64,000 nucleotides of DNA from Rhodocyclales bacterium (GCA_026399435.1 JAPLQX010000019.1:62001-126000); one strand, 5' to 3'; shown: positions 9,490 to 20,021, counted from the first letter of the stretch. Numbers and translations: made by a program. The notes: generated by a model not told the origin, from the letters alone.

Positions 9490-10919
9490 AGAAACTTCTC
9501 GTCTCTCTCGTTGTTGCCTTTTCCTCCCTGCTGTCTTTTCAGGCACAAGCGGGCGATTTGCCTGACTTTACCGAACTGGTCGAAAAGCAGGGTGCGACGG
9601 TAGTCAATATCAGTACCACCCAGATCATCAAGGGCCGCCGTGGCGGCCACCAGTTCCAGTTCGATGGCGACGAAGCGATGCAGGAGTTCCTCCGCCGCTT
9701 CTTTCCGGGACAGATACCGGGTGTTCCGGGCGCACCGCAGGAGTTCAAGAGCCGCTCGCTGGGTTCGGGCTTCATCGTCAGCGCCGACGGCCACATCCTG
9801 ACCAATGCCCATGTGGTCGATGGCGCGGACGAGGTGCTGGTCAAGCTCACCGACAAGCGCGAGTTCAAGGCCAAGGTGCTCGGTGCCGACAAGCGCACCG
9901 ACGTGGCGCTGATCAAGATCGAGGCCAGCAATCTGCCGGTGGCGAAACTCGGCGATTCGGTCAAGCTCAAGGTTGGCGAATGGGTCGTGGCGATCGGTTC
10001 GCCTTTCGGCTTCGAGAATTCCGTTACGGCCGGCATCGTCAGTGCCAAGGGCCGTTCGCTGGCCCACGAGAATTTCGTGCCCTTCATCCAGACCGATGTG
10101 GCGATCAATCCGGGCAATTCCGGCGGGCCGCTGTTCAACATGAAGGGTGAGGTGATCGGCATCAATTCGCAGATCTATTCGCGTTCCGGTGGCTCCATGG
10201 GCTTGTCTTTTGCGATCCCCATCGATCTGGCGATGGACGTCCAGAGCCAGTTGCGGGCAAAGGGCAAGGTCAGTCGCGGGCGCCTCGGTGTTGGCATCCA
10301 GGAGGTGAGCAAGGATCTGGCGGAGTCCTTCGGTCTCGGCAAGCCGCAGGGCGCGCTGGTGGCATCGGTGGAGAAGGGCGCGCCGGCTGACAAGGCGGGG
10401 GTTGAAGTGGGCGACATCATTCTCAAGTTCGATGGCAAGGTGGTGACGGAATCGAGTGACTTGCCGCGCATGGTGGGAGCGACCCGGCCGGGCAGCAAGG
10501 TCGTGGTCCAACTCTGGCGCAAGGGCGCGAGCCGCGACCTGAGCGTGACTGTGGGCGAGATACCGGATGATGAAGCCGGCACGCGCACTGCCAGCCGCGG
10601 CGGCAAGTCCGTCGAGCCGGCGGCAGCCAACCGGCTCGGGTTGGTGCTGGCGGTGCCGACGGCGGAGCAGAAGCGCAGCCTGGGCATCCTGCACGGACTG
10701 ATCGTCGAGGAAGTCAGGAATGGCGGCACGCGCACCGAACTGCGCTCCGGAGACATCATCCTGTCGGTGATCCTCAAGGGCGGCCAGACCGACGTCAAGT
10801 CGGTGTCGCAGTTCAACGACCTGCTGCAAGGTGTCGACAAGGGCGCCACGATTACCCTGCTGGTGCGGCGCGGCGATTCGCAGACTTTCGTCACGATCAA
10901 GGGCCCGTCTGAAAAATAG
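9486..10919 (+). CDS. mucD: Periplasmic serine endoprotease DegP/MucD-like
   Basis: Do-family protease-chaperone degrading misfolded periplasmic proteins. The 477-residue precursor has a signal peptide (MKKLLVSLVVAFSS to QAQA), a trypsin-like domain with His in TNAHVVDGADEV, Asp in KRTDVALIKI and Ser in NPGNSGGPLFN, and two PDZ domains (from about residue 270 and 385). The ATG at 9486 gives the signal peptide; longer open reading upstream lies inside rseB/rseC and is not real. Position after rseC is the MucD arrangement in Pseudomonas and betaproteobacteria. Confidence 0.95.
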   Translation: MKKLLVSLVVAFSSLLSFQAQAGDLPDFTELVEKQGATVVNISTTQIIKGRRGGHQFQFDGDEAMQEFLRRFFPGQIPGVPGAPQEFKSRSLGSGFIVSADGHILTNAHVVDGADEVLVKLTDKREFKAKVLGADKRTDVALIKIEASNLPVAKLGDSVKLKVGEWVVAIGSPFGFENSVTAGIVSAKGRSLAHENFVPFIQTDVAINPGNSGGPLFNMKGEVIGINSQIYSRSGGSMGLSFAIPIDLAMDVQSQLRAKGKVSRGRLGVGIQEVSKDLAESFGLGKPQGALVASVEKGAPADKAGVEVGDIILKFDGKVVTESSDLPRMVGATRPGSKVVVQLWRKGASRDLSVTVGEIPDDEAGTRTASRGGKSVEPAAANRLGLVLAVPTAEQKRSLGILHGLIVEEVRNGGTRTELRSGDIILSVILKGGQTDVKSVSQFNDLLQGVDKGATITLLVRRGDSQTFVTIKGPSEK

Positions 10920-10947
10920 CCGGCATGCGGGAGGGCCGGTAGTACCG

Positions 10948-11193
10948 CTGACGCTGTTCAGCCGCGAATACTGCCACCTCTGCCACGACATGCTCGCTGC
11001 GCTGGAAGCCTTGCGCGGCGAGCCCGGCGTGCCGCATTTCGACATCGCCGTGGTGGATGTCGATGCCGATCCGGTGCTGGAAGCGAAATACAACGAACTG
11101 GTGCCGGTGCTGGTCGATGGCGAGGGTCGCGAACTCTGCCACTACTTCCTCGATGCCGCGAAAGTACGTGAGTATTTGGGTGCTTTAGGCTAA
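10948..11193 (+). CDS. Glutaredoxin-like protein (DUF836 type), start uncertain
   Basis: About 80 residues with a thioredoxin-like fold: beta strand LTLFSREYCHLC with a redox CHLC motif, helix, then VVDVDADP and ELVPVLVDGEGREL with the cis-Pro-like VPV and a C-terminal helix. It is a member of the small glutaredoxin-like family often found before lepA. The start is odd: no ATG, GTG or TTG occurs in frame between the mucD stop and the conserved strand; the nearest is a GTG at 10831, 89 bases inside mucD. A good GGGAGGG at 10929-10935 precedes GTA codons at 10939 and 10942 and a CTG at 10948. I give the CTG as a placeholder. Confidence 0.72.
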   Translation: MTLFSREYCHLCHDMLAALEALRGEPGVPHFDIAVVDVDADPVLEAKYNELVPVLVDGEGRELCHYFLDAAKVREYLGALG

Positions 11194-11219
11194 AATCCGC
11201 CCCTTGCTTTAATGCCTCC

Positions 11220-11254
11220 AAGGTGCTCAAGGGCTTGAATGAGCGCCTTTTTTT
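11220..11254 (+). terminator. Rho-independent terminator immediately before lepA
   Basis: AAGGTGCTC pairs with GAGCGCCTT (9 bp with one G-U) around a 12-base loop and is followed by seven T residues (11248-11254). It ends only 9 bases before the lepA ATG. It would end the rpoE operon transcript and could also act as an attenuator for lepA. Confidence 0.8.
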
Positions 11255-11263
11255 ATTGTCCCC

Positions 11264-13053
<1,790 letters not shown>

Positions 13054-13057
<4 letters not shown>

Positions 13058-13842
13058 ACTTTGCGCTGATTCTTTTCATACTCGTCGTCGCCACCGGCAT
13101 CGTCTGGTGCTTCGATTATTTCTACGCCAGGAAGAAGCGCCCGGCCGACGCCAAGGATCCGTGGTGGGTCGAATATGGCGGCAGCTTTTTCCCCGTCATC
13201 CTTGCGGTTTTCCTGTTGCGCTCCTTTCTCGTGGAGCCGTTCAAGATTCCTTCGGGCTCGATGATCCCGACCCTGCTGGTGGGCGATTTCATCCTGGTGA
13301 ACAAGTACACCTACGGGGTGCGCCTGCCGGTGATCAACAAGAAGATTGTCGAACTCAACTCCCCGCAGCGCGGTGACGTCGTGGTGTTCCGTTATCCGCC
13401 GGATCCCTCGCTCGACTACATCAAGCGCGTGATCGGCCTGCCGGGCGACAAAATCGTCTATCGCAACAAGAAGCTGACCGTCAACGGCCAGGAGATCGCG
13501 CAGACGAAGACCGACGACTATCTCGATCGTGACCGGCTGTTCTATACGCCGCGCTTCGTGGAAACCCTGGGCAGCGTGGAACACCACATCCTGATCGAAC
13601 CCGAGGCGCCTCCCTTCATTCAGCAAATCGTTCGCTTTCCGCATGCCGACAAATGTCACTACAATAGCGAGGGCGTCAGTTGCGAGGTTCCGCCCGGACA
13701 CTATTTCATGATGGGCGACAATCGCGACAACTCGCAGGACAGCCGTTTCTGGGGCTTCGTCCCCGACGAAAACCTGGTCGGCAAGGCATTCTTCATCTGG
13801 TTCAATTTCAGCGATCTGAAACGGATCGGTTCGTTTCGCTAG
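13054..13842 (+). CDS. lepB: Signal peptidase I (LepB)
   Basis: Inner-membrane protease that removes Sec and Tat signal peptides. The 262-residue protein has two N-terminal membrane segments (residues about 3-22 and 47-65), the catalytic Ser in [10 protein letters not shown] (about residue 69), the general-base Lys in [12 protein letters not shown], and the box E motif [16 protein letters not shown]. The ATG overlaps the lepA stop. Downstream comes a DUF4845 gene and rnc, a typical proteobacterial order. Confidence 0.97.
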
Positions 13843-13850
13843 GGGGTAGC

Positions 13851-14210
13851 ATGAAACTTCAGCGTGGTCTCAGTCTGAACACACTCTTGGTCGGCAGCGC
13901 GGTTTTGGCCGTGGTAGCACTGTTCGGGATGAAGGCAGTACCGCCCTGGATCGAGTACGGCAATGCCGTCAAGGCGATCAAGGGGACCGCTGCCGACAGC
14001 AGCCTCAAGGACGCTTCGGTGAGGCAGGTGCGTGATGCGTATGGCAGGCGTGCCGACATGGACGATGTCAAGAGCATCGGGCCGCAGGATATTGAAATCA
14101 CCAAGGAAGGCGGCGAACTGGTAATTGCCTTTGCCTATGTGAAAAAGGTGCCGCTGTTCGGCAATGCCAGCCTGGTATTCGATTTCGAGGCGAGCAGCGC
14201 CAAACAATGA
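13851..14210 (+). CDS. DUF4845 single-span membrane protein
   Basis: A 119-residue protein with a short basic N-terminus, one membrane span ([20 protein letters not shown], about residues 9-28) and a soluble domain with repeated short strands ending [15 protein letters not shown]. This matches the DUF4845 family found between lepB and rnc in many beta- and gammaproteobacteria. ATG 13851 is preceded by GGGGGT. The stop overlaps rnc by 4 bases. Function is unknown; the pilin-like N-terminal hydrophobic segment has no prepilin cleavage motif that I can see. Confidence 0.8.
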   Translation: MKLQRGLSLNTLLVGSAVLAVVALFGMKAVPPWIEYGNAVKAIKGTAADSSLKDASVRQVRDAYGRRADMDDVKSIGPQDIEITKEGGELVIAFAYVKKVPLFGNASLVFDFEASSAKQ

Positions 14211-14875
14211 AGCCGCAGCGTCTGGAGGCAGCGCTTGGGCACGGCTTCGGCCGGCCGGAGTTGCTGCGCCAGGCGCTCACCCATCGCAGTTTCGGGTCTC
14301 CCCACAACGAGCGCCTCGAGTTCCTCGGTGACTCGGTGCTCAATTGTGCCGTCGCCGGTTGCCTCTACCAGCGTTTTGCCGAACTGAAGGAAGGCGAGCT
14401 TTCCCGCTTGCGCGCAAGCCTGGTCAGGCAGGAAACGCTGGCCGACATCGCCCGGGGCCTGGCTCTCGGCGACTTGCTCCATCTCGGCGAAGGCGAGCTG
14501 AAGAGTGGCGGCGCCAAACGCCCTTCGATTCTTGCCGATGCGTTGGAGGCGATTTTCGGCGCGATCTATGTCGATGCCGGCTTCGATGCGGCGCGGGCCG
14601 TCATCGAGCGATTGCTCGAGCCGGCCATGACCCGCATCGATCCCAGTGACCCCGGCAAGGACCCGAAAACCGCCTTGCAGGAAATCCTGCAGGGACGGCA
14701 TCTGCCCCTGCCGCGCTATGGCCTGGTGGCAACGCACGGCGAGGCGCATGTCCAGCAGTTCGAAGTCGAATGCGTCATTGCGGAACTGGGCATCCGCAGC
14801 GCTGGCACCGGCGGCAGTCGCCGCATTGCCGAACAGCAGGCCGCGCAGCGGGCCATTGCCGAGATCAAGCCATGA
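14207..14875 (+). CDS. rnc: Ribonuclease III
   Basis: Double-strand-specific endonuclease for rRNA processing and mRNA decay. The 222-residue protein has the nuclease signature [13 protein letters not shown] (about residues 33-45), second metal site [16 protein letters not shown], and the C-terminal dsRNA-binding domain ([23 protein letters not shown] to [17 protein letters not shown]). It overlaps the preceding DUF4845 gene and the following era by 4 bases each, so rnc-era are co-translated as usual. Confidence 0.97.
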   Translation: MKPQRLEAALGHGFGRPELLRQALTHRSFGSPHNERLEFLGDSVLNCAVAGCLYQRFAELKEGELSRLRASLVRQETLADIARGLALGDLLHLGEGELKSGGAKRPSILADALEAIFGAIYVDAGFDAARAVIERLLEPAMTRIDPSDPGKDPKTALQEILQGRHLPLPRYGLVATHGEAHVQQFEVECVIAELGIRSAGTGGSRRIAEQQAAQRAIAEIKP

Positions 14876-15759
14876 ATCCAGCATTTCGCACCGGCTACCT
14901 GGCGGTCATCGGCCGCCCCAATGTCGGCAAATCGACCCTGACCAATCGTCTGGTCGGCGCCAAGGTCAGCATCACCTCGAAAAAGGCGCAGACCACGCGG
15001 CACCGCATTCACGGCGTGCTGACCACCGACGACGCCCAGTTCATTTTCGTCGATACGCCGGGCTTCCAGATGACGCACAAAAATGCGCTCAATCGCCTGA
15101 TGAACCGCAGCGTGACATCGACTTTTGCCGATGTCGACGTGATCCTGCTGGTGGTCGAAGCGGGCAATTGGGGCAATGGCGAAAGCGAAATCCTGCGCAT
15201 GCTGCCGGCCGGCACGCCGGTGGTGCTGGTGATCAACAAGATAGACCGGATGGCCGACAAGGCCGAGTTGCTGCCCTTCATTGCCAAGATTTCCGCGCTG
15301 CACGAGTTCGCCGACCTGATTCCGGTGTCAGCCGAGAAGGGCCTCGGCACCAACGAATTGCTGGCCACCGTTGCCCGCTACCTGCCGGAGGGGCCGCCGG
15401 TATTCGATGCCGACGACATCACCGACCGCTCCGAGCGATTCATGGCCTCCGAAATCCTGCGTGAAAAGCTGTTCCGCAACCTGGGAGAGGAACTGCCCTA
15501 CGGCATCGCCGTGGAAATCGAGAAGTTCGAACAGGAAGGCGACCTGCGCCGGATTCACGCCGCGGTGATCGTCGACCGGGCGGGGCATCGGGCCATCGTC
15601 ATCGGCAAGGGCGGCGAACGGATGAAGCGCATCTCGACCGACGCCCGCAAGGAAATGGAAACGCTGTTCGGCGGCAAGGTCTGGCTCGAGACTTGGGTCA
15701 AGGTCAAAGGCGGCTGGGCCGACGATGAACGCGCGCTCAAATCGCTTGGATACGATTGA
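14872..15759 (+). CDS. era: GTPase Era
   Basis: Ribosome-assembly GTPase acting on the 30S subunit and 16S rRNA 3' end. The 295-residue protein has G1 [10 protein letters not shown] (about residues 14-23), G3 DTPGF, G4 NKIDRM, and a C-terminal KH domain with the [19 protein letters not shown] motif. The ATG overlaps the rnc stop. The gap to recO carries two REP-like hairpins. Length and motifs are standard. Confidence 0.97.
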   Translation: MNPAFRTGYLAVIGRPNVGKSTLTNRLVGAKVSITSKKAQTTRHRIHGVLTTDDAQFIFVDTPGFQMTHKNALNRLMNRSVTSTFADVDVILLVVEAGNWGNGESEILRMLPAGTPVVLVINKIDRMADKAELLPFIAKISALHEFADLIPVSAEKGLGTNELLATVARYLPEGPPVFDADDITDRSERFMASEILREKLFRNLGEELPYGIAVEIEKFEQEGDLRRIHAAVIVDRAGHRAIVIGKGGERMKRISTDARKEMETLFGGKVWLETWVKVKGGWADDERALKSLGYD

Positions 15760-15801
15760 AGGTCATGGTATCTGGCGCCACCCCGGAGGATGAGGCTCGT
15801 C

Positions 15802-15860
15802 ATTCCGGCGAAAGCCGGAATCCAGCAGGGCGACCATCTGGACACCGGCATTCGCCGGTG
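15802..15860. repeat. REP-like pair of hairpins between era and recO
   Basis: ATTCCGGC-GAAA-GCCGGAAT (15802-15821) is a perfect 8-bp stem with a GAAA tetraloop. CACCGGC-ATTC-GCCGGTG (15843-15860) is a second perfect 7-bp hairpin 21 bases later. The paired arrangement between co-directional genes resembles bacterial REP/BIME elements. Confidence 0.75.
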
Positions 15861-15919
15861 AGACGGGCTTGGGGTGTTGTGGCGACCGATCATGCTGTTC
15901 CGCGTATCACGGTAAGGCC

Positions 15920-16654
15920 GTGAGCAAGCGCGTCGACGGGCAGGCGGCCTACGTCCTGCACCTGCATCCCTTCAGCGAGACCAGCCTCGTGGTCGATGTG
16001 TTCACCCGCGATCACGGCCGCGTCCCGCTGCTGGCGCGCGGCGCCAGGCGCCCGCGTTCCGCCATGCGCGGCATGCTGATGTCCTTTCAGCCGCTGGAGC
16101 TGGGCTGGTTCGGCGGCGGCGAGGTCAAGACCCTGGCAAAGGCCGAATGGCTCGGCGGCATGCCGCTGCTGGGCGGGCGTTGCCTGCTGCTCGGCTACTA
16201 CCTCAACGAGCTGTTGCTGAAAATGCTGCCGCGCGAGGACGCCCACAGTGCGTTGTTCGACGCCTATGCCTCGGCCTTGCGCGCGCTGGCCGCAGGCGGC
16301 GCCGACGCGCCGGAACTGCGCCGCTTCGAGAAAACCCTGCTGAAGGAACTTGGCTACGGCCTGACGCTCGATATCGACATGGACACCGGCGAGCCCGTGG
16401 TGCCGGAGGGCGAATACACCTACCTGATCGAGCGCGGTCCGGTCAGAAGAGTTCCCGCAGGGACGCACAGCGCTGGCGCTGGCGATACGGCGGCACTATG
16501 CGGCAAGACCCTGCTCGACATGGCGGCGGACGATTATGCCGACCCGCGCACGCGGCTCGAAAGCCGGCAACTGATGCGCCAGCTCATCGCCCATCATCTG
16601 GGCGGCAAGCCGCTGCAATCGCGGCGCGTATTCATCGAATTGCAGGAACTGTGA
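15920..16654 (+). CDS. recO: DNA repair protein RecO with in-frame repeat insertion
   Basis: Recombination mediator that helps load RecA with RecR. The 244-residue protein opens with [29 protein letters not shown] (OB-fold domain) and has the helical C-terminal part ([14 protein letters not shown] ... YLIERGP). At about residues 177-189 the sequence [13 protein letters not shown] is encoded by a palindromic repeat found almost identically in a flavoprotein gene at 43814-43850. It falls in the variable loop before [13 protein letters not shown], where homologs are short, so function is probably kept. The GTG at 15920 was chosen because it yields the family N-terminus. Confidence 0.93.
   Translation: MSKRVDGQAAYVLHLHPFSETSLVVDVFTRDHGRVPLLARGARRPRSAMRGMLMSFQPLELGWFGGGEVKTLAKAEWLGGMPLLGGRCLLLGYYLNELLLKMLPREDAHSALFDAYASALRALAAGGADAPELRRFEKTLLKELGYGLTLDIDMDTGEPVVPEGEYTYLIERGPVRRVPAGTHSAGAGDTAALCGKTLLDMAADDYADPRTRLESRQLMRQLIAHHLGGKPLQSRRVFIELQEL
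16448..16485 (+). repeat. Palindromic repeat family B, copy inside recO
   Basis: The 38-base element begins AGAGTTCCC, continues GCAGGGACGCA and ends in AGCGCTGGCGCTGGCGA. It differs at only about three positions from the copy in the minus-strand flavoprotein gene (43814-43850), and a looser copy lies upstream of prfC (50081-50120). It is read as [12 protein letters not shown] in RecO. Confidence 0.85.
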
Positions 16655-16682
16655 TCCAATCGCCCATCCTTGCGGAGGCAGC

Positions 16683-17432
16683 ATGATAGAACTTGGCGTC
16701 AACATTGACCACGTGGCGACGGTGCGCGAAGCGCGCAAGACCCACGAACCCGACCCGGTATGGGCGGCCGTCGAGGCGCATCTGGGCGGGGCCGACGGCA
16801 TCACCGTGCATCTGCGCGAAGATCGCCGCCACATCCAGGACCGCGACGTGCGGCGGCTGCGCGAGCTGACCCACATCAAGCTCAATCTCGAAATGGCGGC
16901 CACCGAGGAGATGGTCGGCATCGCCTGCCAGATCAAGCCCGAGATGGCCATGCTGGTGCCCGAGGGCCGGCATGAGGTCACCACCGAGGGCGGGCTCGAT
17001 GTGGCAGGCCAGGAGGCGCGCCTGCGCGAGGTGGTGGCGCGGCTGGCCCACGAGGGCATCGTCACCAGCGCCTTCATCGACGCCGAATTGGTACAGGTGG
17101 AAGCCGCCGCCCGCATCGGCGTGCGCGTCTGCGAAATCCACACCGGGCCGTATGCGCATGCCTTCTACAGCCGCGGCCGCGATGCCGAAAGTCCGTCGGT
17201 GGTTGCCGAGCTGGACAAGATCCGCATCGCCGGCAAGGCGATTCGCGACGCCGGCATGCGCTTCAATGCCGGCCACGCGCTCAACTACTTCAACGTACAG
17301 CCGGTGGCGGCCCTGCCCGGCATCCGCGAACTGCACATCGGCCACGCCATCGTCAGCCGCGCTATATTCGTCGGCATGCGCGAAGCCGTGGCGGAAATGA
17401 AGCGGCTGATGCGGGAAGCCCAGTGCCAGTGA
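16683..17432 (+). CDS. pdxJ: Pyridoxine 5'-phosphate synthase (PdxJ)
   Basis: Forms pyridoxine 5'-phosphate from 1-deoxyxylulose 5-phosphate and aminoacetone phosphate in the DXP-dependent vitamin B6 route. The 249-residue TIM barrel starts [16 protein letters not shown], then [20 protein letters not shown], the catalytic-region LNLEMAAT and the phosphate-binding end [17 protein letters not shown]. It follows recO and overlaps acpS, the common recO-pdxJ-acpS order. Confidence 0.97.
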   Translation: MIELGVNIDHVATVREARKTHEPDPVWAAVEAHLGGADGITVHLREDRRHIQDRDVRRLRELTHIKLNLEMAATEEMVGIACQIKPEMAMLVPEGRHEVTTEGGLDVAGQEARLREVVARLAHEGIVTSAFIDAELVQVEAAARIGVRVCEIHTGPYAHAFYSRGRDAESPSVVAELDKIRIAGKAIRDAGMRFNAGHALNYFNVQPVAALPGIRELHIGHAIVSRAIFVGMREAVAEMKRLMREAQCQ

Positions 17433-17806
17433 TCTCCGGCATCGGCACCGACATTGTTGCCGTAGCGCGCATGGCCGACTACTGGCAGCGCCATGGCGAG
17501 CGCGGGCTGGAGAAAATGCTGGCGCCCGACGAGCGCGAGGCCTGCCGCAGCAGCCACGATCCGGCGCGCTTCCTCGCCAAGCGCTTCGCCGCCAAGGAGG
17601 CGCTGGGCAAGGCGCTCGGCACCGGCGTGCGCGCCCCCGTGCTGCTGCCCGACATCGCCGTCGAGCACGACGAGCTCGGCAAGCCGAGTTTCGCCTTCGC
17701 GCCGCTGCTCGCCGCCCATCTTGCCGAGCGCGGGCTGACTGCACACCTTTCCATCAGCGACGAGCAGGACTACGCCGTCGCCTTCGTCATTCTGGAGAAG
17801 CCATGA
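17423..17806 (+). CDS. acpS: Holo-[acyl-carrier-protein] synthase (AcpS)
   Basis: Transfers 4'-phosphopantetheine from CoA to acyl carrier protein. The 127-residue protein has [12 protein letters not shown] near the start with the Mg-binding Asp, and the [20 protein letters not shown] signature, then DELGKPSF. Both GTG 17423 and GTG 17429 are possible starts; the GGGAAG at 17413-17418 is 4 or 10 bases away. It overlaps pdxJ by 10 bases and nagZ by 4, so translation is coupled. Its substrate acpP is at 3058. Confidence 0.95.
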   Translation: MPVISGIGTDIVAVARMADYWQRHGERGLEKMLAPDEREACRSSHDPARFLAKRFAAKEALGKALGTGVRAPVLLPDIAVEHDELGKPSFAFAPLLAAHLAERGLTAHLSISDEQDYAVAFVILEKP

Positions 17807-18807
17807 AAACCCTGCCGCTCGGCCCGCTGATGATCGACGTCGCCGGTCTCGAACTGTCCGACCTCGATCGCGAACGCCTCGCGCATCCGCTGGTCGGCGG
17901 CGTGATCCTGTTCAAGCGCAACTACCGCGACACGCAGCAACTTGCTGCCTTGTGTTCGGCCATCCATGCCCTGCGTGTCCCGGCGCTGCCGATCGCCATC
18001 GACCATGAAGGCGGCCGCGTGCAGCGCTGCCGCGAGGGCTTCACCCATGTGTCGCCGATGCGCCGTCTCGGCGAATTGTGGGATCGCGATGCTGCCGCCG
18101 CGCGCGCAGCGGCCGCCGACATCGGCTACCTGCTGGCGGCGGAACTGCGCGCCTGCGGCGTCGATCTTTCCTTCACTCCGGTGCTCGATCTCGACTGGGG
18201 CCCCAGCGGCGTCATCGGTGATCGCGCCTTCCACCGCGATCCGGTGGCGGTCGCCGAACTGGCCGGCGCCCTGATCGACGGCTTGCGCGCCGCCGGCATG
18301 GGCTGCTGCGGCAAGCATTTCCCCGGCCACGGCTGGGTCGCGGCGGATTCGCACTTGGCGATCCCGGTCGACGAACGCAACCTGGCCGAGATGGCGCCCG
18401 ACCTCGAACCCTACCGCCGCCTCAGGCTCGATGGCGTGATGCCGGCGCACGTGATCTACCCGCAAGTCGACAGCCGGCCCGCCGGTTTCTCGCCGGTCTG
18501 GCTGGAAAAATTGCGCAAGGAATTCGCCTTCGACGGCGTGATCTTCAGCGACGACCTGTCGATGGAAGGCGCAAGCTTCGCCGGCGACATGGTTCACCGC
18601 GCCGACGCGGCCTGGGTCGCGGGCTGCGACATGCTGCTGATCTGCAATGCGCCGGATGCCGTGGCCCAGGTGCTGGACAACTGGAAGCCTGCACACGATC
18701 CCGTGAGAGCGGCGAGGCTGGCGCGGCTCTCGCCAACCGGCCGCTGGCAGCAGGATGCCGCGCGCTATGCGGCGGGCAGGGCGGCGGTGCAAAGTCTGGC
18801 CGCCTGA
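17803..18807 (+). CDS. nagZ: Beta-N-acetylhexosaminidase (NagZ)
   Basis: Cytoplasmic glycoside hydrolase family 3 enzyme that removes GlcNAc from anhydromuropeptides in cell-wall recycling. The 334-residue protein has IDHEGGRVQR, the catalytic loop KHFPGHGWVAADSHLAIP with the Asp-His pair, and the nucleophile region FSDDLSMEGA. The last 27 residues, from RLSPTGRWQQDAARYAAG, are encoded by DNA duplicated with divergence at 19350-19432, on the other side of an inserted nucleotidyltransferase gene. The present 3' end may have been exchanged when that insert arrived. Confidence 0.95.
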   Translation: MKTLPLGPLMIDVAGLELSDLDRERLAHPLVGGVILFKRNYRDTQQLAALCSAIHALRVPALPIAIDHEGGRVQRCREGFTHVSPMRRLGELWDRDAAAARAAAADIGYLLAAELRACGVDLSFTPVLDLDWGPSGVIGDRAFHRDPVAVAELAGALIDGLRAAGMGCCGKHFPGHGWVAADSHLAIPVDERNLAEMAPDLEPYRRLRLDGVMPAHVIYPQVDSRPAGFSPVWLEKLRKEFAFDGVIFSDDLSMEGASFAGDMVHRADAAWVAGCDMLLICNAPDAVAQVLDNWKPAHDPVRAARLARLSPTGRWQQDAARYAAGRAAVQSLAA

Positions 18808-18868
18808 CCAGATAAGGGTGCTGCCTGCCTTTTCGTTCAGGCCGGAAACCATTATCATCGCAGCCATC

Positions 18869-19171
18869 ATGAATGCGCCCGACCTGCCTATACCCGAGAG
18901 TCTGCATAAATACTGTCGCGATCACCATGTCCGGCGGCTTTCGCTTTTCGGCTCGTATGCGAAAGGTACCGCGAGAGCGGACAGCGATATTGATCTGCTT
19001 GTCGAATTCGATGGCGGTATGGAGCCAGGGCTGATAGGTCTGGCGGCAATGGAGTCGGAACTATCGGCCCTGATGGGAGGGCGGAAGGTGGATCTGCGAA
19101 CGCCGCGCGAATTGAGCCGTCATTTCCGCGATCAGGTCATGCTCGATGCCGTAGTGCAATATGCCGCCTGA
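18869..19171 (+). CDS. MNT-type nucleotidyltransferase (MntA-like antitoxin)
   Basis: A 100-residue minimal nucleotidyltransferase. The polymerase-beta motif GS-x10-DxD is complete: LSLFGSYAKGTARADSDIDLLVEF at about residues 24-47. In HepT/MntA systems this enzyme AMPylates the HepT ribonuclease and so blocks it. ATG 18869 gives the usual N-terminus IPESLHKYCRDHHVRRLSLFGSYA. The following hepT-like frame, which overlaps its end, is degenerate, so this may be an orphan antitoxin. The gene lies between two copies of the nagZ 3' end, a sign of insertion. Confidence 0.82.
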   Translation: MNAPDLPIPESLHKYCRDHHVRRLSLFGSYAKGTARADSDIDLLVEFDGGMEPGLIGLAAMESELSALMGGRKVDLRTPRELSRHFRDQVMLDAVVQYAA

Positions 19172-19331
19172 AGACCGGGTTCGCCTGTTGCATATGATCG
19201 AGGCCGATCTGGTCTGGAAGACGACCAGCGTTGAACTGTCGGCGCTCAAGGCGCGCTTGCAGGCGCTGATTTTACGGGTTTGGCGGCGAAAGTCGGCGCT
19301 GGCGGGACGGCGTTGCGCAACCTGTAATTGA
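19161..19331 (+). pseudogene. Truncated hepT-like toxin remnant
   Basis: A 56-codon frame overlapping the nucleotidyltransferase end begins MPPEDRVRLLHMIEA, which matches the N-terminal helix of HepT/DUF86 proteins. After about residue 15 resemblance stops: the rest (DLVWKTTSVELSALKAR ...) is unlike the family and the frame ends at 19331, far short of the usual 110-140 residues and without the RX4-6HXY nuclease motif. I read it as a broken toxin gene. Confidence 0.6.
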
Positions 19332-19349
19332 TGCTCTCCCCATAACATT

Positions 19350-19432
19350 CGGCTCTCGCCACCGGCCGCTGGCAGCAGGATGCTGCGCGCTACGCGGCGG
19401 GCAAGGCGGCCGTCGATAGCCTGCTGGCCTAG
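19350..19432 (+). pseudogene. Duplicated 3' end of nagZ
   Basis: These 83 bases match the last 84 bases of nagZ (18724-18807), starting CGGCTCTCGCC and including ACCGGCCGCTGGCAGCAGG, with one gap and scattered substitutions. In the nagZ frame they would encode TGRWQQDAARYAAGKAAVDSLLA and a stop. No start or upstream nagZ sequence is attached. The pair brackets the MNT/hepT segment. Confidence 0.85.
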
Positions 19433-19496
19433 CCCCGAGTCAAAGCAGCGACGACGATTCCTGGGGCCGAAGGCATCCGGGCGACTGCCTTCCGGG

Positions 19497-19913
19497 TCAG
19501 AGCATGAGCTGGCGGATGGAGCCGCAAACGGAAAGCAACTGCGGGCTGTCCATGCGACCGATGATCTGACGCACCACCGAGCCCATGACCTGTTGTACGC
19601 CGGCCAATCCAAGCTTCGCCGACTGCTCGACGAGAAAACCCGGCTTGGCGAGCTTGAGCGGTTTGATGAAGTAGTAGTCCATGCCGCTGTCTGTCAACTC
19701 GATCACGAGATTCGAGAGTGCGTCGCGGTGCGTGGTGGCATCCCGGGCCTGCTCGATCGTGCCGAGCAGCGTCAGTGTCTTCTTGCGCAGCGCCTCGGAG
19801 TGATAGAAGCGAAGAAACGGCTTGGAGGCCGTAGTCGATTTCGCCGGCAGTTTGGGCGACGGCTTGTCCTTCGTGGGAGCTGCGCGCTTTGCGGTAGTAG
19901 TCATGTTGGCCAT
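19497..19913 (-). CDS. Conserved hypothetical protein
   Basis: A 138-residue protein with a basic, Pro/Lys/Thr-rich N-terminus (about residues 5-30) and a helical body beginning PFLRFYHSEALRKKTLTLLGTIEQA, followed by DSGMDYYFIKPLKLAKPGFLVEQSA and a C-terminal helix. It resembles an unnamed proteobacterial family of the same length that I know only as hypothetical. There is no signal peptide or clear membrane span; the C-terminal helix is amphipathic. It ends 64 bases from the nagZ 3' duplicate. The function is unknown to me. Confidence 0.68.
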   Translation of the reverse strand: MANMTTTAKRAAPTKDKPSPKLPAKSTTASKPFLRFYHSEALRKKTLTLLGTIEQARDATTHRDALSNLVIELTDSGMDYYFIKPLKLAKPGFLVEQSAKLGLAGVQQVMGSVVRQIIGRMDSPQLLSVCGSIRQLML

Positions 19914-19993
19914 GATACGGCGTGGAGCGACGGCGGCGAACAGCTAAGTGACGCTGAGGTAGATCGGCTTTCCCGGACGGCTTAATCACTCTG

Positions 19994-20021
19994 ACCCCTT
20001 TGGTTCGACCCCTTTGGTTCG
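19994..20021. repeat. Tandem 14-bp direct repeat
   Basis: ACCCCTTTGGTTCG occurs twice in direct succession (19994-20007 and 20008-20021), exactly between the GC-rich hypothetical gene and the low-GC two-gene module. It could be a junction scar of an insertion or simple slippage. Confidence 0.8.

Noticed and set aside
9282-11093. Long minus-strand open frame of about 600 codons opposite mucD
   Set aside because: It is antisense to mucD and the glutaredoxin gene, has no recognisable domain and arises from codon bias in GC-rich DNA.
16441-16490. recO divergence considered as a frameshift
   Set aside because: Conserved RecO sequence continues in the same frame on both sides, so it is an in-frame insertion.
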